This document shows positions 17,903 through 25,269 of a DNA stretch of 36,814 nt, one piece after another. Numbering within the stretch: position 1 is the first letter of the stretch; the number at the start of each line of letters is the position of its first letter. The stretch is from NCBI GenBank assembly GCA_022601335.1, contig JAJACV010000059.1, positions 1-36,814 of the forward strand, written 5' to 3'. The stretch is from Chlamydiota bacterium (lineage in GTDB: Bacteria > Chlamydiota > Chlamydiia > Chlamydiales > JAAZZY01). The notes under the pieces were generated by a model. It worked only from the letters and a program-made list of their open reading frames with translations. It was not told where the DNA came from and did no database searches. The position numbers and the translations under genes were made by a program.

Positions 17903-18730
17903 TTAAGCAGTATTTTTAGCGGCGATTGGCAACGGGATTTCTCCTTTAAAAACAAACAGGGCAGGGCCTAACATTTTTAAATTTTTTATTTGACCATTCG
18001 CCGTGTCAAAATTAAATTTAAGGACTCCCCCATGCAGAGGCTTTACTTGAATTGGAAATGCAAGACCAAAAAGGAAGTGACCTACAATGGCTGCTGCGGC
18101 ACATCCCGTTCCACAAGCCTGCGTTTCGCTTTCTACACCTCTCTCATAGGTCCGAATTTCTATCACTTTATCTTGATTTAGGGATATAAAATTAACATTT
18201 GTTCCCTCAGGAGCAAATTGAGGGTGGTTCCTGACATAGTGCCCCAGAGGCAGAACAGGCAACCTAGCTAAGTTACTTGTTGGAATTACAAAATGTGGCA
18301 CTCCTGTATTTAAAAAGTGCCCCTTTAAAGTCTTTTTTTCATCCAATACAAGCTCAATATCCCAGACAATTTGAGAGACATCCCCCATTTCACAAAGAAT
18401 ATCACTCCCTTGCTTTGAAATTTCCAAAAGAGAGGATTTCGTCTCAATTTGATAAACTTCTTTAGAGATTCCTAAAGATTTTAGAAATGGATAGAAACAA
18501 CGCAGTGCATTACCGCACATTTCAGCTTCTGACCCATCTGCATTAAAAATGCGCATGCGACAGTCAGCAACCTGAGACTTTAGAACGAGGATTAGCCCAT
18601 CTGCTCCGATTCCCTCATATCGATTGCACAAGCTCTTAATGGTCTCTTGGTCAAGAGAAATAGAACTTGTTAGGCAATCAACAAAGATGAAATCATTTCC
18701 AAGACCTACATATTTGGAAAAAGAAAGCAT
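17903..18730 (-). CDS. dapF: Diaminopimelate epimerase
   Basis: DapF interconverts LL- and meso-diaminopimelate for peptidoglycan. Both catalytic cysteines of this cofactor-independent racemase are present: C72 in NADGSEAEMCGNALRC and C206 in SETQACGTGCAAA. The length of 275 aa is normal. In Chlamydia trachomatis DapF has been reported to racemise glutamate as well, compensating for a missing MurI; whether this protein does so cannot be seen here. It lies six bases after clpP on the same strand, as in Chlamydia (CT430-CT431), and is probably cotranscribed with it. Confidence 0.95.
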   Translation of the reverse strand: MLSFSKYVGLGNDFIFVDCLTSSISLDQETIKSLCNRYEGIGADGLILVLKSQVADCRMRIFNADGSEAEMCGNALRCFYPFLKSLGISKEVYQIETKSSLLEISKQGSDILCEMGDVSQIVWDIELVLDEKKTLKGHFLNTGVPHFVIPTSNLARLPVLPLGHYVRNHPQFAPEGTNVNFISLNQDKVIEIRTYERGVESETQACGTGCAAAAIVGHFLFGLAFPIQVKPLHGGVLKFNFDTANGQIKNLKMLGPALFVFKGEIPLPIAAKNTA

Positions 18731-18736
18731 GGTGTA

Positions 18737-19324
18737 TTAAATATCTTCAAAAGAGGTGACAATTTTGCCAATAAGCCCGAACTCTTTGGCTTCTGGAGCT
18801 GTCATCCAGTTGTCTCTATCAATTGCCTTTTCAATAGAGGCTTGGTCTTTTCCTGTCGCTTCCATATAAATTTTAACCCCTTGATCTCGAGTTCGCATAA
18901 TTTCTTTAGCTTGAATTTCAAGATCTGATGCTTGCCCTGTAATATGGCCCATAATCCTCGGTTGGTGAATCATAAAGCGAGCATTAGGAGTTGCAAGTCT
19001 ATGCTGAGCATCTGTAGCACACAGTCCAATAATGGTTCCCATTGAGGCCGCCATGCCAGTAACCAATGTTGTAATTGGAGACGTGATCATTTTGACTTGA
19101 TCCCAAATAGCAAGCCCATCACTTACTGAGCCACCTGGAGAGTTGATAATAAAAAGAATCGGTTTACCTGGATCTGTAAGTTCTAGATACCACAATTTTT
19201 TAATCGCATCATTCGCGGTCTGTGTTTCAACAGCATTACAGAAAAAAATCCGTCTTGCCTTGAGCAAAGTGTGGTCAATACAATCATCTAAAGTTTTAAA
19301 AGGTAAAGCATTATCTTGAGGCAT
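18737..19324 (-). CDS. clpP: ATP-dependent Clp protease proteolytic subunit (ClpP1 type)
   Basis: ClpP is the serine peptidase chamber that works with ClpX or ClpC. The catalytic triad is S94 (TGMAASMG), H120 (MIHQPRI) and D169 (AIDRDNW). I chose the ATG at 19324 (195 aa) because GGAG lies six bases upstream and the length fits the chlamydial ClpP1 group. An in-frame ATG at 19342 would lie almost at the predicted transcription start. Chlamydiae carry two clpP genes; position next to dapF and glyA identifies this one as the CT431 equivalent. Confidence 0.93.
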   Translation of the reverse strand: MPQDNALPFKTLDDCIDHTLLKARRIFFCNAVETQTANDAIKKLWYLELTDPGKPILFIINSPGGSVSDGLAIWDQVKMITSPITTLVTGMAASMGTIIGLCATDAQHRLATPNARFMIHQPRIMGHITGQASDLEIQAKEIMRTRDQGVKIYMEATGKDQASIEKAIDRDNWMTAPEAKEFGLIGKIVTSFEDI

Positions 19325-19350
19325 ATTTTTCTCCGTTTTCATTTAATCGC

Positions 19351-19379
19351 ATTATGCTCACCGACCCCCTTTTGATCAA
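19351..19379 (-). promoter_or_regulatory. Promoter of clpP-dapF
   Basis: On the minus strand TTGATC (19374-19379) and CATAAT (19351-19356) are separated by 17 bases. The predicted transcript would start near 19344, leaving a leader of about 20 bases before the chosen ATG at 19324 and almost none before the upstream ATG at 19342. Confidence 0.55.
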
Positions 19380-19384
19380 GTTTG

Positions 19385-20863
19385 TTATTCCAGGGCAAGC
19401 TCTGGATAGAGTGGAAATGTCTGTAGTAAATGAAATACTTCAGATTTAACGGCTTCTTTTACTGAAGAATCTAATTCAAATTTGGCCAGACTAGGGGCCT
19501 CTTTTTTAGAGTTCCAAGCAGGTTTTGTATTTTTTAAAACTTTAATAATATTTTTAGCCACCACTTTCATTTCATCAACACCCATTCCAAGAGTCGTTAG
19601 AGCTGGCGTACCAATACGCACACCCGATGTATACCAAGGACCATTTGTGTCATTCAAAATCGCATTACGGTTTAAGCAAATTCCACAACTCAAGAGAGCT
19701 TCTTCAGCTTGTCTTCCTGTTATCTTGTAACTTGAAACATCTAGGACCATCAAATGGTTATCTGTTCCACCTGAAATAATTCTCAGTCCCTCTTTTAGAA
19801 AACATTCAGCTAAAACTTTTGCATTTTCAACAATACGATGAGCATATTTTTGAAAGCTTCCCGTATTTGCTTCTTGAAAAGCAATAGCTTTGGCAGCAAT
19901 CACATGAGGAAGAGGACCTCCTAAAACAAGAGGACAGCCTTTGTTAACTGTTTCAGCATATTCTTGTTTACACATTATAAATCCGCCTCTAGGCCCTCTC
20001 AACGTTTTATGAGTCGTTGAGGTCACTATGTCAGCATAGGGAATTGGATCTTCTTCTCCTTGAAAAACTTTTCCTGCAACAAGCCCAGAAAAGTGGGCCA
20101 TATCCACCATGAGTACAGCACCCACTTCGTCAGCTATCTCCCTCATTTTTGCAAAATTAATTCTTCTTGAGTAGGCTGAATAACCCGCTAACAAAATAGT
20201 AGGCTTTTCTTTTTTTGCCTGTTCTCGAATAGCTTGGTAGTCGAGAGTTTCTGTCTTGGGATCAATGCTATACGTTACAGAGCGCATCATTTTGGAGGAA
20301 ATATTATGTCTATATCCATGTGTAAGGTGCCCTCCTGCATCTAAAGAGAGCCCCATCATTTTACAATCAACGAGATGTTTTCTAAGTGTTTCATATTCTT
20401 CGTCTGAGAGTTCTTCGAGTCTTTTTTTACCCATACTAGCTAATTTAGAGCTCTGGACTTTATGAACAATAACGGCCCAAAACGCCACTAGGTTTGCATC
20501 GGCGCCTGAGTGAGGCTGTACATACGCATGATCACAATTAAAAATTGATTTTACATGATGCATAGCTTCTTCTTCACAAACATCTACATTTTCACAACCC
20601 GCATAAAATCTATGCCCTGCGTACCCTTCTGCATACTTATCAGTCAAAAGGTTCCCCATGGCAAGTTGAACATCTAAAGAAGAGTAGTTTTCAGAAGCTA
20701 TGAGCTTTAAGTGTGAGCGTTGACCTTTGAGTTCTTCTACAATACTTTGAGCTATTTTGGGTGCCTTTTTATGAAGATGATCAACAGCTGCTAAGTATGA
20801 AATAGCAGCTAAACTTTGATTCTTTGGATCTCTATTTTTAAGGTAGTTCTTTAAATATTGCAT
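19385..20863 (-). CDS. glyA: Serine hydroxymethyltransferase
   Basis: GlyA converts serine and tetrahydrofolate to glycine and methylene-tetrahydrofolate using pyridoxal phosphate. The PLP lysine is K286 in TSTTHKTLRGPRGG, and VQPHSGADAN and the cofactor aspartate motif VDMAHFSGLVA are intact. At 492 aa it is longer than the E. coli enzyme (417 aa) because of an insertion before GGHLTHG that chlamydial GlyA also has. A longer form from a TTG at 20920 is unlikely, as that codon lies in the predicted promoter, whereas the ATG at 20863 has AGAGAGA upstream. Chlamydial GlyA has been reported to act also as an alanine racemase, relevant to D-alanine supply. Confidence 0.94.
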   Translation of the reverse strand: MQYLKNYLKNRDPKNQSLAAISYLAAVDHLHKKAPKIAQSIVEELKGQRSHLKLIASENYSSLDVQLAMGNLLTDKYAEGYAGHRFYAGCENVDVCEEEAMHHVKSIFNCDHAYVQPHSGADANLVAFWAVIVHKVQSSKLASMGKKRLEELSDEEYETLRKHLVDCKMMGLSLDAGGHLTHGYRHNISSKMMRSVTYSIDPKTETLDYQAIREQAKKEKPTILLAGYSAYSRRINFAKMREIADEVGAVLMVDMAHFSGLVAGKVFQGEEDPIPYADIVTSTTHKTLRGPRGGFIMCKQEYAETVNKGCPLVLGGPLPHVIAAKAIAFQEANTGSFQKYAHRIVENAKVLAECFLKEGLRIISGGTDNHLMVLDVSSYKITGRQAEEALLSCGICLNRNAILNDTNGPWYTSGVRIGTPALTTLGMGVDEMKVVAKNIIKVLKNTKPAWNSKKEAPSLAKFELDSSVKEAVKSEVFHLLQTFPLYPELALE

Positions 20864-20891
20864 AATTCTCTCTATCTGTAAAAGTGCACGG

Positions 20892-20920
20892 AATATGACA
20901 AATGAAGGCCTATATCTCAA
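20892..20920 (-). promoter_or_regulatory. Candidate promoter of glyA
   Basis: On the minus strand TTGAGA (20915-20920) and CATATT (20892-20897) have a 17-base spacer. The transcript would start about 20 bases before the chosen glyA ATG. Confidence 0.45.
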
Positions 20921-21048
20921 CTAAAAAAGAAAACAAAAAATACAAATATTTAAACCTATAAGAACCATTTGAGAACATATAAGATAGCTTTTGACTCTTC
21001 TTAGTCAAAAATTAAATAAAAAGCATCGTCTCATAAATCCTTGAAAAT

Positions 21049-21123
21049 CAATGCAAATGTCAAATATCCATCTTATTTGATATTATAGATGTCAAAAAAC
21101 CATCCTATTTGACATTTGCATTG
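21049..21123. repeat. 18-bp perfect inverted repeat upstream of the DUF4143 ATPase
   Basis: CAATGCAAATGTCAAATA at 21049-21066 returns as its exact reverse complement at 21106-21123, with a 39-base loop. The right arm lies across the second of three direct repeats and reaches the -35 region of the likely ATPase promoter. It could be a cruciform, a binding site for a dimeric regulator, or a by-product of repeat duplication and inversion. Confidence 0.8.
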
Positions 21124-21143
21124 TCAAATACCCATCCTATTTG
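21058..21143 (+). repeat. Three 22-bp direct repeats with exact 32-bp period
   Basis: Copies start at 21058, 21090 and 21122 and fit TGTCAAAWAYCCATCYTATTTG with few differences (W or Y positions vary between copies). The 32-base period is close to three helical turns, so all copies face the same side of the DNA. The stretch 20864-21171 otherwise contains only the glyA leader and promoter and AT-rich DNA, with no gene visible. The array ends at the -10 region of the ATPase promoter, which suggests an operator. Confidence 0.85.
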
Positions 21144-21150
21144 CTAATAT
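21121..21150 (+). promoter_or_regulatory. Candidate promoter of the DUF4143 ATPase
   Basis: TTGTCA (21121-21126) and TAATAT (21145-21150) are 18 bases apart. The -35 box is part of the third direct repeat, so a protein bound to the repeats would block polymerase. Confidence 0.45.
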
Positions 21151-21171
21151 AAAGTAAAATCCAGGATATTT

Positions 21172-22326
21172 ATGCATCATATCAACCGAGCTTTCAATCC
21201 TCCATCTAGATATAGCTTCTTCTTATTTGGCCCTAGAGGAACCGGCAAATCAACTTGGGTCAAAAAATACTACCCAAATGCATTCTATATAGATTTACTG
21301 CTTGCTAATAAGCGAAGAAAGTATACTGCGAATCCAGAACTTTTACTTAAAGAGGCCAGAGCCCTCAAAAGAGGAACTCAAGTCGTAATAGATGAAATCC
21401 AAAAAGCTCCCGACCTCCTGTCAATTATTCATGCGTTAATAGAAGAAAAGAGAGAAATACAATTTATTTTAACAGGTTCTAGTTCTAGGAAACTCAAAAG
21501 AGAAGGTGTAGATCTTTTGGCAGGCCGAGCTATCAAAAAGGAAATGCATCCTTTTATGGCCTATGAAATTGGGGAAAATTTCAGCTTAGATAAAGCATTA
21601 AAACTAGGTATGCTCCCGTTAATTTGGGAAGAAGAAGATCAAAAAGATGTTTTGGAATCCTACGTAAATCTATATATTATCGAAGAGGTTCAATTTGAGG
21701 GATTAGTACGAAATATAGGAAACTTTTCCCGCTTTTTATCAATAATTCCTTTTTCTCATGGCAGCTTACTCAATGTTACAAATATCTCTAGAGAATGTGA
21801 AGTTAATAGAGGAACCATTCAAAGTTTTTTAGATATTTTAAGAGATTTACTCCTTTCCTACCAGCTGCCTGTTTTTAAAAGACGCGCCAAAAGGATTCTT
21901 TCCTCTCAAACTAAATTCTATCTTTTTGATAGCGGTGTTTTTCAAGTGATGAGAAAAATGGGACCCATGGATACTCATTCCGAAATTTCAGGATCTGCCT
22001 TAGAAGGCCTTGTTCTACAACACCTCAAGGCTTGGTGTGATTACAACAAAAATAAATATGAGATCTCATACTGGAGAACTAAAGCCGGGTTAGAGGTTGA
22101 TTTTATTATTTATGGAGAAGAGGGATTCTGGGCAATAGAGGTCAAAAATGGCACTAAAATTTCACCGAGAGATTTAAAAGGTCTTAAAAATTTTTCAACT
22201 GATTACCCCGAATGTAAAACGCTTCTCCTCTACAGGGGAAGCTCTGAATTAATTGATCAAAATATTCGATGCATGCCCTGTGAAAAGTTTTTGAAAGACT
22301 TGAGTCCTAATAAATTGCTTTTTTAG
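21172..22326 (+). CDS. AAA+ ATPase with C-terminal DUF4143 (PD-(D/E)XK-like) domain
   Basis: The N-terminal AAA_14-type ATPase has Walker A GPRGTGKS at 20-27, Walker B VVIDEIQ at 71-77, and a sensor-like TGSSSRKL at 101-108. A winged-helix-like segment follows (VTNISRECEVNRGTIQSFLDILRDL, 202-226). The C-terminal DUF4143 domain has the nuclease-fold pattern GLEVDFII...AIEVK with D310, E323 and K325 in the right order. Such proteins are common, patchily distributed, and of unproven function; mobile-element defence or conflict roles have been suggested. AGGA lies upstream of the ATG. The gene is isolated, and its upstream repeats set it apart from its neighbours, which fits acquisition by transfer. 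Confidence 0.88.
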   Translation: MHHINRAFNPPSRYSFFLFGPRGTGKSTWVKKYYPNAFYIDLLLANKRRKYTANPELLLKEARALKRGTQVVIDEIQKAPDLLSIIHALIEEKREIQFILTGSSSRKLKREGVDLLAGRAIKKEMHPFMAYEIGENFSLDKALKLGMLPLIWEEEDQKDVLESYVNLYIIEEVQFEGLVRNIGNFSRFLSIIPFSHGSLLNVTNISRECEVNRGTIQSFLDILRDLLLSYQLPVFKRRAKRILSSQTKFYLFDSGVFQVMRKMGPMDTHSEISGSALEGLVLQHLKAWCDYNKNKYEISYWRTKAGLEVDFIIYGEEGFWAIEVKNGTKISPRDLKGLKNFSTDYPECKTLLLYRGSSELIDQNIRCMPCEKFLKDLSPNKLLF

Positions 22327-22367
22327 AATCAAGGTAGACATTTCCTCTAAGAGTGCAAAAATTGTAA

Positions 22368-22700
22368 CTATTGAGCAGCTGCTTTATTACTTTGATATAG
22401 AACATTTTGTGTAGAAGAAAGCTGTCTCTCTTTCATAAATTTAACTTTATAGTCCGAGATAGCTCGCAAGTAGGAAGGGGCCCCAGCAGACCCTGCAGTC
22501 ACTCGCAAAGCACCGCTATTATCATAAAAGCTAATCATGACATCACTACCTTGTGACTCTTGCTGATTTACAAAGTTTTGAAACAGCTGGGTAACTGCTG
22601 CTTGAAATTCTTGATCGATAGCTTCATAGCTAACTTCTACGGTTTGTTGAGCAAATGTAGAACTCGCAATTAAACTTAAAAGAACTAAAAATTTCCTCAT
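22368..22700 (-). CDS. Small secreted protein of unknown function
   Basis: This 110-aa protein begins with a clear signal peptide (MRKFLVLLSLIASSTFA, cleavage expected before QQ) and a mature part of about 93 residues that is polar and mostly helical, without cysteines. I recognise no family. The ATG at 22700 is preferred because GGAG lies seven bases upstream; an in-frame ATG at 22712 lies inside the preceding gene. The ribosome-binding site overlaps the stop codon of the upstream gene, so the two are translated as a pair. Confidence 0.72.
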   Translation of the reverse strand: MRKFLVLLSLIASSTFAQQTVEVSYEAIDQEFQAAVTQLFQNFVNQQESQGSDVMISFYDNSGALRVTAGSAGAPSYLRAISDYKVKFMKERQLSSTQNVLYQSNKAAAQ

Positions 22701-22702
22701 TT

Positions 22703-23092
22703 TTATCTCCATCTAGGTGTTCGTCTTTGTGAGCAAGCCGAAGGAACAGGTTTATTTTGAGGACAAGATCTAGAATTTGGGCTTACATTTCCTCGATTAT
22801 ATTTATTAAAAATTTGAATATATATTTGATTGATTTGGCTCACCAGCTCATTCACAGTTTGCTGATCCAAAGAGCTATTTAATGCCCCATTTGCATCAAT
22901 ACTTGTTACGGTTAAATAGCCTATAGCCAACTCCTTTCCATTTTGAGTATTTACAACAGGCTGCAGCTTTCTTCCTCCATCAATAGGAAATGAAAATGAA
23001 GAAGTTAAGTTTTCTCCAATAGGCTCTGACACTAAAGGAGAAGGTCCCCATGCCAAAAAGAGGCTCAGTAATAACGTGTTAACTATTTTCAC
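22703..23092 (-). CDS. Small secreted protein of unknown function, partner of the next gene
   Basis: This 129-aa protein has a signal peptide (about residues 1-22, ending SPLVS). The mature part has a beta-rich first half (DGGRKLQPVVNTQNGKELAIGYLTVTSIDANG) and a helical asparagine/glutamine-rich second half (VNELVSQINQIYIQIFNKY). It ends with a short cysteine- and arginine-containing tail. No family was recognised. The start is GTG with GAGGAG six bases upstream. It is the first gene of a two-gene unit in which both products are predicted to leave the cytoplasm; a shared envelope role is plausible but not shown. Confidence 0.7.
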   Translation of the reverse strand: MKIVNTLLLSLFLAWGPSPLVSEPIGENLTSSFSFPIDGGRKLQPVVNTQNGKELAIGYLTVTSIDANGALNSSLDQQTVNELVSQINQIYIQIFNKYNRGNVSPNSRSCPQNKPVPSACSQRRTPRWR

Positions 23093-23164
23093 AAAAACTC
23101 CTCAATATCGAAAGCAAATCTAATAGTTTGCTATAACTGATTTTTTTAATAGGCGTCAAATAGT

Positions 23165-24058
23165 TTAGACATGCGTTCCTTTACTGAGGCAGTCAACTAA
23201 AGCACAATAAATGGCAGGATAGCGAAATTCAAACCCAGACTTAAGAAGCCTAGAGGGAAAGACAATAGATCTAGAAAATACAATTTCAGCTGTATCCCCT
23301 AGCTTCTTATGAAAAAAGCTGTTTGGAAATTTAAAAAACATAGGCTTTCTCATTACACTTGCCAAAGCCTTACTAAAATCTTTAGAATTTATGAGTTGAG
23401 GAGCTAAAGCATTATACGCGCCTCGTATTTCATCTTGAGAAATAGTATAATCTAAAAGCCAGTAGAGATCTTTTGCATAGATCCACGGAAAGGCTTCATT
23501 CCCCTTTCCGATGGTAGATCCCAGTCCAGCCTTATAGTAGGGAAGAATTTTGGATAGAAGCCCCACATGTTGGCTGAGAATAATGCCCAATCGCATAATC
23601 ACACATCGAGTAGGATGATTTTCAGGCAATACAGCTGCTTGCTCCCATTTTTGAATTAGTTGAGCTGTATTATCCGCTCCTAAAGCATCATCTTCATTAT
23701 AAAAATGCGTTTTTTCTTTGGGATAGCACCCAACACTTGAAAATGAAATAAACACTTTAGGAGGGCAAGGAGAAGTCGCGAGGGCTTCTTTTATCAACAA
23801 AGAGGGATTAATGCGTGTTTCAAAAAATTCCTTTTCAAATACTTTTGAGCCTAACTTGTGATCTAAAAGCATCTTTTCTGGAAGATTTAGAACAACATCG
23901 CACTCAGGCAAACCACTCGTTTTTATATCATCAAGAGAAAGATCTTCAGAAGTTATAGGTATTTTCAGAGCGAAAACCACTTCATAACCCCTATTTTTAA
24001 AAAATCGGCTAATATATTGGGCGAAGGGCTCTTTAGAACCCACTATAATTATTTTCAT
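23165..24058 (-). CDS. SDR39U1/YfcH-type NAD-dependent epimerase-like protein
   Basis: The 297-aa protein matches the TIGR01777 (YfcH, DUF1731) group of short-chain dehydrogenase-like proteins: FISFSSVGCYP, a central IMRLGIILS, the WIYAKDL motif, and the C-terminal LLKSGFEFRYPAIYCAL that defines DUF1731. The usual Rossmann start G-G-T-G-F-I-G is replaced by VGSKEPFAQYI, so the glycine fingerprint is degenerate and nucleotide binding is uncertain. The tyrosine/lysine pair of active SDRs is also not evident. Substrates of this group are unknown. It diverges from cdsZ and precedes the two small secreted proteins by 72 bases. Confidence 0.82.
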   Translation of the reverse strand: MKIIIVGSKEPFAQYISRFFKNRGYEVVFALKIPITSEDLSLDDIKTSGLPECDVVLNLPEKMLLDHKLGSKVFEKEFFETRINPSLLIKEALATSPCPPKVFISFSSVGCYPKEKTHFYNEDDALGADNTAQLIQKWEQAAVLPENHPTRCVIMRLGIILSQHVGLLSKILPYYKAGLGSTIGKGNEAFPWIYAKDLYWLLDYTISQDEIRGAYNALAPQLINSKDFSKALASVMRKPMFFKFPNSFFHKKLGDTAEIVFSRSIVFPSRLLKSGFEFRYPAIYCALVDCLSKGTHV

Positions 24059-24153
24059 AGTTAATAATATTGAAGATTAATCCTTACATGAGCATAATGT
24101 ACTAGTTTTTAAATATATTTCTCAAAGTAAAACTATATTATTAGGGATCACAC

Positions 24154-24924
24154 ATGCAAGATAATCTCAAAGTCGTTTTAGACATTCAAGAATTCGATAT
24201 TAAAATGATCCGTTTGATGAAGCTTAAAAAAGCTCGTCAAAAAGAGCTTAGCGAAATTGATGCTCTCAAAGCTGACTTAAAGAAAAAAATAGAAGATAAA
24301 GAACAAGAAATCGAAACTTTCAAAGAAGAAGTCTCTGCTTACGAAGAAAAAATTCTTGAAGTGAAAGAGAGAATCAAACGTTTTGAAGGTCAACAAGATC
24401 AAGTTAAAAAAATTGATGAATTTAATGCTTTGAATCTTGAAATTTCACAATCTGACCGTGAAAGAGCTAATTTAGAGCAGAGACATAATCTAGCAGCAGA
24501 TGCTCTCATGGCCGAAGAAGAAATGCTCGTTTCTCTTCAAGAAGCTTCTTTATCTACTGGAGAAAATAGTATTGCTTTAGAAAAAGAAATCCAGAGTAAT
24601 ATTGCTGAGATTAACAAAGAGGGATCCTCTTTAAAAGAGGACCGTGATCAAATTGTTCATAAAGCTGACCCCACTGTACTAAAAATTTATGAACGTTTAA
24701 TCAACAACAAAAGAGATCGAGTTGTGGTCCCTGTTGCAAACAGGTGCTGTAGTGGTTGTCACATTGTTCTCACCGCTCAACAAGAAAACCTCGTCCGGAA
24801 AGGAGAACGCCTTATCTTCTGTGAGCATTGCTCTCGCATTTTATACTGGATTGTAGAAGCTCAAGAAGAAGCTTCCGAGAAGCCCGTTAGAAGAAGACGT
24901 AAAAAGGCAACGACAACCACATAA
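24154..24924 (+). CDS. cdsZ: Coiled-coil zinc-ribbon protein, CdsZ/CT398 type
   Basis: Residues about 15-160 are a long charged antiparallel coiled coil, and 198-232 form a zinc ribbon with C199-x2-C202 and C223-x2-C226. A basic tail RRRRKK closes the 256-aa protein. In C. trachomatis the homologue CT398 (CdsZ) has been reported to contact the sigma-54 factor RpoN and type III secretion export components. Direct location before the RNase P RNA gene is the same as in Chlamydia and supports orthology. AGGGAT lies seven bases before the ATG. Confidence 0.88.
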   Translation: MQDNLKVVLDIQEFDIKMIRLMKLKKARQKELSEIDALKADLKKKIEDKEQEIETFKEEVSAYEEKILEVKERIKRFEGQQDQVKKIDEFNALNLEISQSDRERANLEQRHNLAADALMAEEEMLVSLQEASLSTGENSIALEKEIQSNIAEINKEGSSLKEDRDQIVHKADPTVLKIYERLINNKRDRVVVPVANRCCSGCHIVLTAQQENLVRKGERLIFCEHCSRILYWIVEAQEEASEKPVRRRRKKATTTT

Positions 24925-24933
24925 ATCTTTATT

Positions 24934-25269
24934 GGGAAGATGGACAATCGCTGCTACACCAGGTAGGAGAGGAAAGTCCGGACTTCGTAGGATCAGGATA
25001 CCAGTGAAAGACTGGGGGCCGAAAGGCTACGGAAAGTGCAACAGAAAATAGACCGTGTTCTTAGTGTAAATTAAGAACAAAAGGATGAAAAAGCTCATTT
25101 TGAGAATGAGCCATACTTAGGGAGACCTAAGGTGCTGTAAACCCTATCCGAAGCAAGAGTTTTACTTAACATTGATCCGATAAAAGTAAGGCAGTTCGCT
25201 TGAGAAAGTTAGTAATAACTTTCCTAGATAAATGATTGTTCTAGACAGAATCCGGCTTACCGTCTTCCC
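24934..25269 (+). ncRNA. rnpB: RNase P RNA (type A)
   Basis: This is the catalytic RNA that removes tRNA 5' leaders. Conserved blocks are readable in order: GAGGAAAGTCCGGACTTC after the first helix, CTACGGAAAGTGCAACAGAAA, GCTGTAAACCCTATCCGAAGC, and AGATAAATGATTG with ACAGAATCCGGCTTA at the 3' end. The ends were set from helix P1: GGGAAGATGG (24934-24943) pairs with CCGTCTTCCC (25260-25269). The L15 region (about 25176-25192, AAAAGTAAGGC) lacks the GGU that pairs with tRNA CCA in most bacteria, a known trait of chlamydial RNase P RNAs. The 3' end overlaps the 3' end of the convergent methyltransferase gene by about 29 bases. Confidence 0.95.

Larger units (their letters stand above)
20864..21171. 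other. Gene-free stretch between glyA and the ATPase
   Basis: These 308 bases hold two divergent promoters (glyA at 20892-20920, ATPase at 21121-21150), an AT-rich middle part (20921-21048) in which I see no gene or RNA, and the phased repeat array with its inverted repeat (21049-21143). No open frame of convincing coding character is present on either strand. Confidence 0.7.

Noticed and set aside
21058..21143. Three regular repeats considered as a CRISPR array
   Set aside because: The gaps between copies are only 10 bases, too short for spacers, and there are no cas genes. A phased operator fits better.
21172..22326. AAA/DUF4143 gene considered as part of an insertion sequence
   Set aside because: There are no transposase motifs, terminal inverted repeats or target duplications around the gene. 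The inverted repeat is on one side only.
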